Origin: Branchiostoma floridae | Lineage: Eukaryota; Chordata; Leptocardii; Amphioxiformes; Branchiostomatidae | Direction: 5' to 3' | NCBI RefSeq assembly: GCF_000003815.2 | Contig: NC_049983.1 | Location: 5,701,042 to 5,765,041, forward strand | Length of the DNA: 64,000 nucleotides | Shown: positions 58,169 through 64,000 of the stretch, piece by piece | Numbering within the stretch: position 1 is the stretch's first letter | How the letters are laid out: each line of letters starts with the position of its first letter | The notes under the pieces: generated by a model | The model's input: the letters and a program-made list of their open reading frames with translations, nothing else | Database searches by the model: none | Told to the model about the DNA's origin: nothing | Translations under genes and position numbers: made by a program

Positions 58169-60419
58169 GTATTATGTCTTAGACTCAACTTCTTGGCACC
58201 GATTTCTCCTTAGATTGGCTGTATCTTTACATGTTTCCCACTGCCATAACATTGAAGTATAGGTGTTTTCCTGATATGGCAACTTTCCAACTAATTTTTG
58301 TCAGGGTGTGGTATGCCCTGAAGTGTTTTTCACAAGTCGTATTTTACAATTCTGCGTCCGTTTTCAGTTATATTTCATTGCTGGTGTAAATAGAGGGAGT
58401 TTTGGGAGTCTGTTGTAGCTGACAAGCCCCCATGGGGCAATTTGGCCCCTGTTCAGAAAGCACGCTCCATTGGCAGCGTAATCAGGAGTTATTTCTATTA
58501 CAGATGAGATTTTATGATAAACAGATGGTGTGGAATATTAGTCTTTCCTGTCGCTACTGTGGCTTGATCTTTCACATGTGTCACAGTAATCTAATATACC
58601 TTCGACCTGTTCAATGTTGCTTAAGTAATCCAGGGGGACTAAAAATTGAATTCCTAGTTTCTGATGTCACCTTTTGTGTAATTGATAGAGAAGACAGTTT
58701 CATGGCTGATTTAGCTTTACGATTATGGCTGTTTTAAAGCTGTTTATGCTGTATTTTTAATTTATAATCTATCTTAGAGTCTATACATGAATTATATCCA
58801 TATACAAACAGATGCATCAATATATACAACGTCATGTACAAAACCTGTAACGTTAGTTCACCTTTAATTTCATCTGTGGGGTAACCTATGTCTGTAAGTT
58901 GTTTTCAGAGCTGTGGTTTCAAATTGCAATATATTAACAATTTATATACATTTTCAAAATAATTGTTTGAAACCACCGCCTGTCAAGTTGACATCTCTAA
59001 ATTAGTAAATACCGTGTTTTTAAAACAACAGATATAGGTATAGGTAAACTAATGATTCTACTTTAAACTTCACACCCTTGGCAAATACATTTACATTATT
59101 GTTTTGTAGAGAGTAGAGTTATATTTTGGTTCAATATACAAATTACACATGTACTCCATTTGTTTATAAAAGCTGTGTGGCATGCTTGTATTACCAGGTG
59201 AAAGTTTGTGACCTACATTTGCCTAAGTGTTCATTAGTTAATGGAGCTACCCATGATATATGTTGTACATGTACAGTGGGTACATGTACATGTATATATC
59301 ACACCATACCGTAAAATTTGTTTTCTTTTGCTAAGTTTTCAAACTTTTAAAACAACTTCAATGCTGCTGAAGTCTCGTGTCCAAGTATGATAAAGGATTC
59401 ACAATGTGCTAGTATTTATTCTCAAAAATGATCTTATAAAATGTCTACATCGTCACAATTTTCAGTATACAATATAGTCTTTCATTTTCATTTATATGTA
59501 GTACACTTGGTTCTAAGAGTCAAAGAAATACATGTATCTACTCTCCAATCTGAGAGGTTAGGCTCTGGCTGTTTTTTTTTTTACCTAAATTCTGGCAAAA
59601 CAGAAAGTCAAATAAAAACACCTGAAATAATGTAAAAGAAAAATAAGCCGGAAAGTCTTCTTGGAGAGTAACATGTATCAAGGTTATAATATTTTTGAAG
59701 AAAAAAAACAAAAAAACATTCACCATGTTGAAATGTTAGTCAATGCCCAAACCCTTGTGTAATGTTGCGTCACCTTTTTTTGTCAGGCCACAGTGAGGAC
59801 AGACTGATTAATGACATACAGGATACATGCTTACATGGATGATTTGTAGCCCTCTATTACTGTTGAGCCACCAGGACTCTAGTTGTTGTGTGATTTACGA
59901 GGAAATATTATTGTCTGGCTTTACCCAGGTTGATGAAATGCTGACAGACTTAGATAGAAAACATATTTATGTATTGATACAACTTATGAACGTAACTTAG
60001 TGTCTGCTGACAGACAAAATAGAGACCATATTTATTGATACAGTACTCCATAACTTATGGCGTCAATTAAGTACGAACAGTTGATCACTCCCAAGTTGCT
60101 TCATTATTTTGTAAGTTGGATTATAGGTGAGAAGATTTTGATAATTGTACTAGTAGTGATTTATTATAATGAACTTTTTGATTATGCCAGTCTGGTATAA
60201 GTCAGTGTAAATCATAAACACGTTGAAATAAATAGATATGGTTTCTTTGAACTTTAAGGTTCTAATTTCAACCTATTCCAGTGGGTTATACCATTCTTGT
60301 CCAGAGGGGAAAGTTTTGCATGTAATTTTAGCTGTACAGTATTATTACTCATTACTACACACATGTACAAATGTATATCACTATATGTCATGCATGTACA
60401 TTCATGTAATTGTTTAACT
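58169..60419. other. Intronic sequence, nothing recognised
   Basis: No supported exon or repeat. Confidence 0.35.
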
Positions 60420-60600
60420 GTCTGTGTGTCTTTCTGTGTTTCCAGATACTTATGATCGGTATAACTTTAAAGCCTCTGGAATGACTGTGATGATATTTGG
60501 TTTGTGGGTAGGTGTTGGGAAGACAAAGGTCAAGGCCAATTTTGGGCCCCTTGGTGTGTGACCTTGGTACTGCAGCAGAACGTTTTTTGTATCTTTCGTC
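60420..60600. repeat. Dispersed repeat R1, copy 3
   Basis: GTGATGATATTTGGTTTGTG, AAGGTCAAGGCCAATTTTG, CCCCTTGGTGTGTGACCTT and CTGCAGCAGAACG run in the same order as at 29925 and 31390. Confidence 0.65.
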
Positions 60601-61274
60601 TTGGACATGCTATGCCATTGATTTTTTGGTTACAGATAGCTTGTGATCTAAGGAAAAGGTAGTGTACGTTCGGGCCTTGCTCTATTTATAGCTGTATAAA
60701 ATATTTGATTTTGTCTTTTTAGATAAAAAGAATAATTATTCCACTACGATTTTACTGCCCAAAAGCTTAACCTCTGATGGTTTTTCAATTTTAGAATATT
60801 GACAAACCATTGTTACATATTGTGAGACGGATTATGCAAAGGCTTCCCCCTCTCGTAACTGGCTATTTCTGTCAGGTATTCTAAGTCTGACATTCCTCCC
60901 ACCAAAGTCAACTAATTCACAGCTAAGCCCCACATTACCCAACCTGTACGTGATACACATACAATAAGTGCAGCTAGCTTGACATGGCATACATTTTTTC
61001 AGTCCATATATGCTTTAAAACCTTGTAAGGCACCACGATCAATCATACCAAATATGTTAGAATAACGCAATTATGTACACACTAAAAAAAGTCGGGTGAA
61101 GAGATATGTAGCGGCTGGCTACTCGAAACTTGTCGCCAAATTTTTCATGTTGAGGTTAAGTGCCTCTGCAATGGAGTGTGCTCAGCTGAGTGGGTGCCTG
61201 GAAGCCATTGGCCGATAGGTGTAGGCAATTGTTTGCTAGGGTAAATATTGTTGTTTGCACTGGTCTCCGCCACC
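60601..61274. other. Sequence upstream of the 61.3-kb candidate promoter
   Basis: No gene seen. The last ~200 bp are G/C-richer and probably belong to the promoter/5' UTR of the next exon. Confidence 0.3.
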
Positions 61275-61340
61275 ATGCCACGTAAACTTGGGCCGTTACA
61301 GCGCCTCAGCGGAATGGAACGTGGCGGCGGTGGGAGTTAG
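61275..61340 (+). CDS. Upstream ORF, 21 codons, optimal Kozak
   Basis: GCCACCATG is a textbook start context. The frame reads MPRKLGPLQRLSGMERGGGG and ends in TAG at 61340, 62 bp before the ATG of the candidate exon at 61403. It is either a uORF that would damp translation of the main frame or a chance match. Confidence 0.35.
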   Translation: MPRKLGPLQRLSGMERGGGGS

Positions 61341-61402
61341 TTGACAGTGTCGGGTGGAGGTTTCCGCTACCCTCGTGCGTTTCTATCGCCCTCGTGCGTG
61401 AA

Positions 61403-61542
61403 ATGGTCGTGCAATGCGTCCCTTCGTCCTCGGGTAAAACAATGACCAACCCTACTACTGTAACAACAACAACAACAGGTACTTCAACGGAGCCCCCGAA
61501 CAACCTACTAGACAGCTGTACTCAAGAACTCTGCAATGTGTG
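61403..61542 (+). CDS. Candidate alternative first exon (46 codons + 2), possibly SRPK
   Basis: The frame reads MVVQCVPSSSGKTMTNPTTV, then a short Thr run, then EPPNNLLDSCTQELCNV, and enters a donor TGTG-GTACGT at 61542/61543 with phase 2, the same as SRPK exon 2. The setting is G/C-rich and promoter-like (61260-61440). The sequence is not recognised. It could be the most proximal alternative start of SRPK or the first exon of another gene. Confidence 0.45.
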
Positions 61543-62121
61543 GTACGTACTGTAACAAGGTGTAGTGTTTCCTATGCCACAGATTACCTCATGCTTTCTG
61601 GTCTTTGTTCACATGTAAGCGCCATAAACCAATTTTCCTACACCCATGTGCATGTGGAACTCCGTACCGGGAATATACAAGGAATTCGGATTGTCAATTT
61701 AGGAAATGAATTCAGCGGCTAACGGGGACTGTGGATTGACAGTTAAATCATTTATTTGCCGGGGGGCCAGTCCGCTATTTACTCAGTCTGGGTACAATTA
61801 GTGATTTGTTAGCGACCCCTTTTGTGGATGCCTTCGTTGGCTAGGTGCTTGGGTGCCTGGGTTCATGTCCGTTACGGCTTCTACAGACGCCAGCTGAATG
61901 GGGTTTGTTTTTCTCTTGTTCTCCGATATGTTGACAGTCGAGAATGGTTATCCAGGGCCTTTGTGTTGTGGGTTGTTGTATAGAAATAGGATGTATCGTT
62001 ATTGGTTTGAAATTGGATATGTTTGGGGCAGTGTTTTTTTCCTGATACTTGAGGTTTAGTGTTGAGCATTTGGTTTTGCCTCAAGCCTTGAGTTACAGTT
62101 TATATTTCAAAAAAATGTAGC
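61543..62121. other. Intronic sequence, nothing recognised
   Basis: No supported feature. Confidence 0.35.
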
Positions 62122-62123
62122 TA

Positions 62124-62951
62124 CAGTCAAACCTGCCCAAGACGACCACCCGGGGGACCGGACAAAAACGGTCGATTTGGACAGGTGGTCGCTGAGAAGA
62201 GTATCGACTTAAAACATGCCCTATGCAAAGTATAACGGTTTCCGTTGTGTTTAATGGCAAATAGCAAGCACACTTCACGCACGCAAAGAAGCGAGGTATT
62301 TAATGTCAAATACAACACGCACACTGTAAATTGTAAATTTAACCCCAGCTTTTATACGATACAGTATGATATTTGTACACTAACGTTTTAGACAGTGAGG
62401 GAACGTTGATGCTGTCAGTTACCATACAAGCCTTTATGCGTCGCTGTGTTCTTGATCGCCGTATCTGAAATAACTACGGTGCACCTTTCGAATTCTATGC
62501 CCGGTACGTCCCAATAGCCAAGGGTGAATGTACAGTTGGACAAAAGCACTCACACAGATCTTTCTTTAAAAGGTATGAGCTACACAGATCTTTCTTAGAA
62601 ATTTCCTCCCATATTACAGTAGACTGCCCCATTGACCCACCCATTGACCGCCGCAATCTTTATTCTAAACATAACATCGTAATGGCAGTCAAAATCCGAC
62701 GCAAACTGGTCGATTTCGGCACAAAATCGGGCTAGTTATCATCAAAAATCGATGAAAACCTCGATTTTGAAAATGATGCGGTCGTTAAGGGGCCCAATTT
62801 GGGCCGGTCGCGGTCGCGTTGGCCAGGTGGTCGTTGAGAAAAGGTCGCTTAATGCTTACGTCAATAGGAAAAAAAATCGGGACCGAGAAAAAGCGGTCGA
62901 AATGGCCAGGTGGTCGCTGAGAAGAGGTGGTCGCTCGGGCAGGTTTGACTG
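62124..62951. mobile_element. Tc1/mariner-like MITE, 828 bp, TA target
   Basis: TA lies on both sides (62122-62123, 62952-62953). The ends CAGTCAAACCTGCC and GGCAGGTTTGACTG are perfect inverted repeats, typical of Tc1/mariner. The subterminal zones hold repeated GGTGGTCGCTGAGAAGA words and their complements. No transposase frame. Confidence 0.85.
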
Positions 62952-62953
62952 TA

Positions 62954-64000
62954 TATCCTATTTGTAACACTTGATTAAAGCTTGACTGTTGTTACGCCTG
63001 TTAACTTTTTTCTCATGTTCAGAATTGAACATTATTCAGTAATACTAATACTATAGACAGTCTTTTATGATATGAAATATACTTTGATTTTGTACACCTC
63101 TAATTAACCCATTCTATAATTGCTTGGGGTTTATTTAAATTAAAAGTTAATGTTACCGTAATCCACTAACTGTTGAGGGTCTTGTGCTGCCCAATTATGT
63201 AAATGTTAGGTCAACAAATTTACATATGGCTCAAATTGCGGTTGTAAACATGTAATTCAAATTGGCTGAAGTAGTAACTTTTAGACTTATCATCTTGTGT
63301 ACAGTGTACGTCTTTTCACAAGCAAGTTTTCTTGTCCATGTTTACTACAATTTCATTGCAATGTGTATCGAAAATTGCTGTCGTAACTACGGAAACTTAA
63401 GTCGTCGACTGTCATTTTAAGTAGTGGATAAACCAAAGGACAAGCTACTGGGTGTTATACATGCATGTATGCATACTTTGGTTGTTTAGATCAGAAATGA
63501 GTGACCTCAAAGTCCATCCATACAGGCAATCAAGCATTGTTGTTTATACAACTGCTTTGCACCTGACCATGTTTTAAAAAGTGTCCGCCCTTCCTGAGCA
63601 AGTTTTATGGTTGCTCTTAGCATAATTGGTTGCTCCAATTATGGATGTGTATAAATCTTAAAATAATGTTTGTGTTCTATAACTTATAAGTATAAATGCT
63701 TAATGCCTCTCATTGAAACTTGCTACAAGCTTTCTAGGTCAACTGTACAATGTTTCTATTCTGCTAAGTTAACATAAAAGAAGTTGTAACTGCCAGTTCT
63801 TTGCTTGGATACATTTACATATATATATAGAGAGAGAGCATGTCAGCCCACTGATATCAGTACTTCTGACTGAGGGAATGGTAACCAATGATATCAGCTG
63901 GAAAAAGAGATCGCTCTGGTAAAGGTAGACACTACATGATGGAATTGGCACTGTCGTACCTGAAAGGATTCTGTAACTGGAGATGCACTCTATTGTCTAC
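62954..64000. other. Intronic sequence to the window end, nothing recognised
   Basis: AT-rich. A short GA run lies at 63829-63838. No SRPK kinase-domain exon was recognised before the window ends. Confidence 0.35.

Overview
The window looks like nuclear DNA of a cephalochordate (amphioxus, Branchiostoma-like). It is intron-rich and AT-leaning, it is crowded with short inverted-repeat transposons, and it carries animal-type PUS7, SRPK and leucine-rich-repeat (LRR) receptor genes. The assignment rests on gene structure and repeat style, not on a database match. Most short open frames here lie in repeats or introns and are not genes.

Layout. (1) 1 to about 10.6 kb holds a tandem pair of paralogous LRR transmembrane genes on the + strand. 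The first is cut by the window edge, so only its stalk, membrane helix and tail are visible. The second (6802-7983) has a complete ectodomain, but a 4-base insertion and a transposon disrupt its tail. (2) 12.85-19.93 kb on the - strand holds the first nine coding exons of PUS7, an RNA pseudouridine synthase. I could join them base by base through consistent splice phases. The part coding for the C-terminal ~45% of the protein was not found in the window. (3) About 20.65-20.92 kb is a compact CpG-containing bidirectional promoter. (4) From 20,916 on the + strand the first two coding exons of an SRPK-family SR-protein kinase are clear (start MSSRKVLAIQARKKRTK). The rest of the window, about 43 kb, looks like 5' intron of that gene. 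Three further candidate first exons lie in it (37.58, 58.12 and 61.40 kb). All end in the same splice phase as SRPK exon 2, which suggests alternative promoters feeding one kinase exon beyond the window. This is the most interesting gene-level observation.

The accessory content is mostly transposons whose ends and target-site duplications can be read directly. There are hAT-like elements with 8-bp duplications (four), a CAGGG-ended group with 5-bp duplications (six), two TTAA (piggyBac-like) MITEs, a TA-flanked mariner-like MITE, a 3.3-kb CACTA-ended element, tRNA-derived SINEs, and a 4.8-kb decayed tyrosine-recombinase-type retrotransposon with split direct repeats and a recognisable reverse-transcriptase remnant. 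Satellites with periods of about 42/86, 155, 168 and 183 bp fill parts of the introns.

PUS7 modifies uridines in tRNA and mRNA, and SRPK phosphorylates splicing factors, so the head-to-head pair joins two RNA-processing genes that are also neighbours in human (SRPK2-PUS7). The LRR receptors are unrelated surface proteins.
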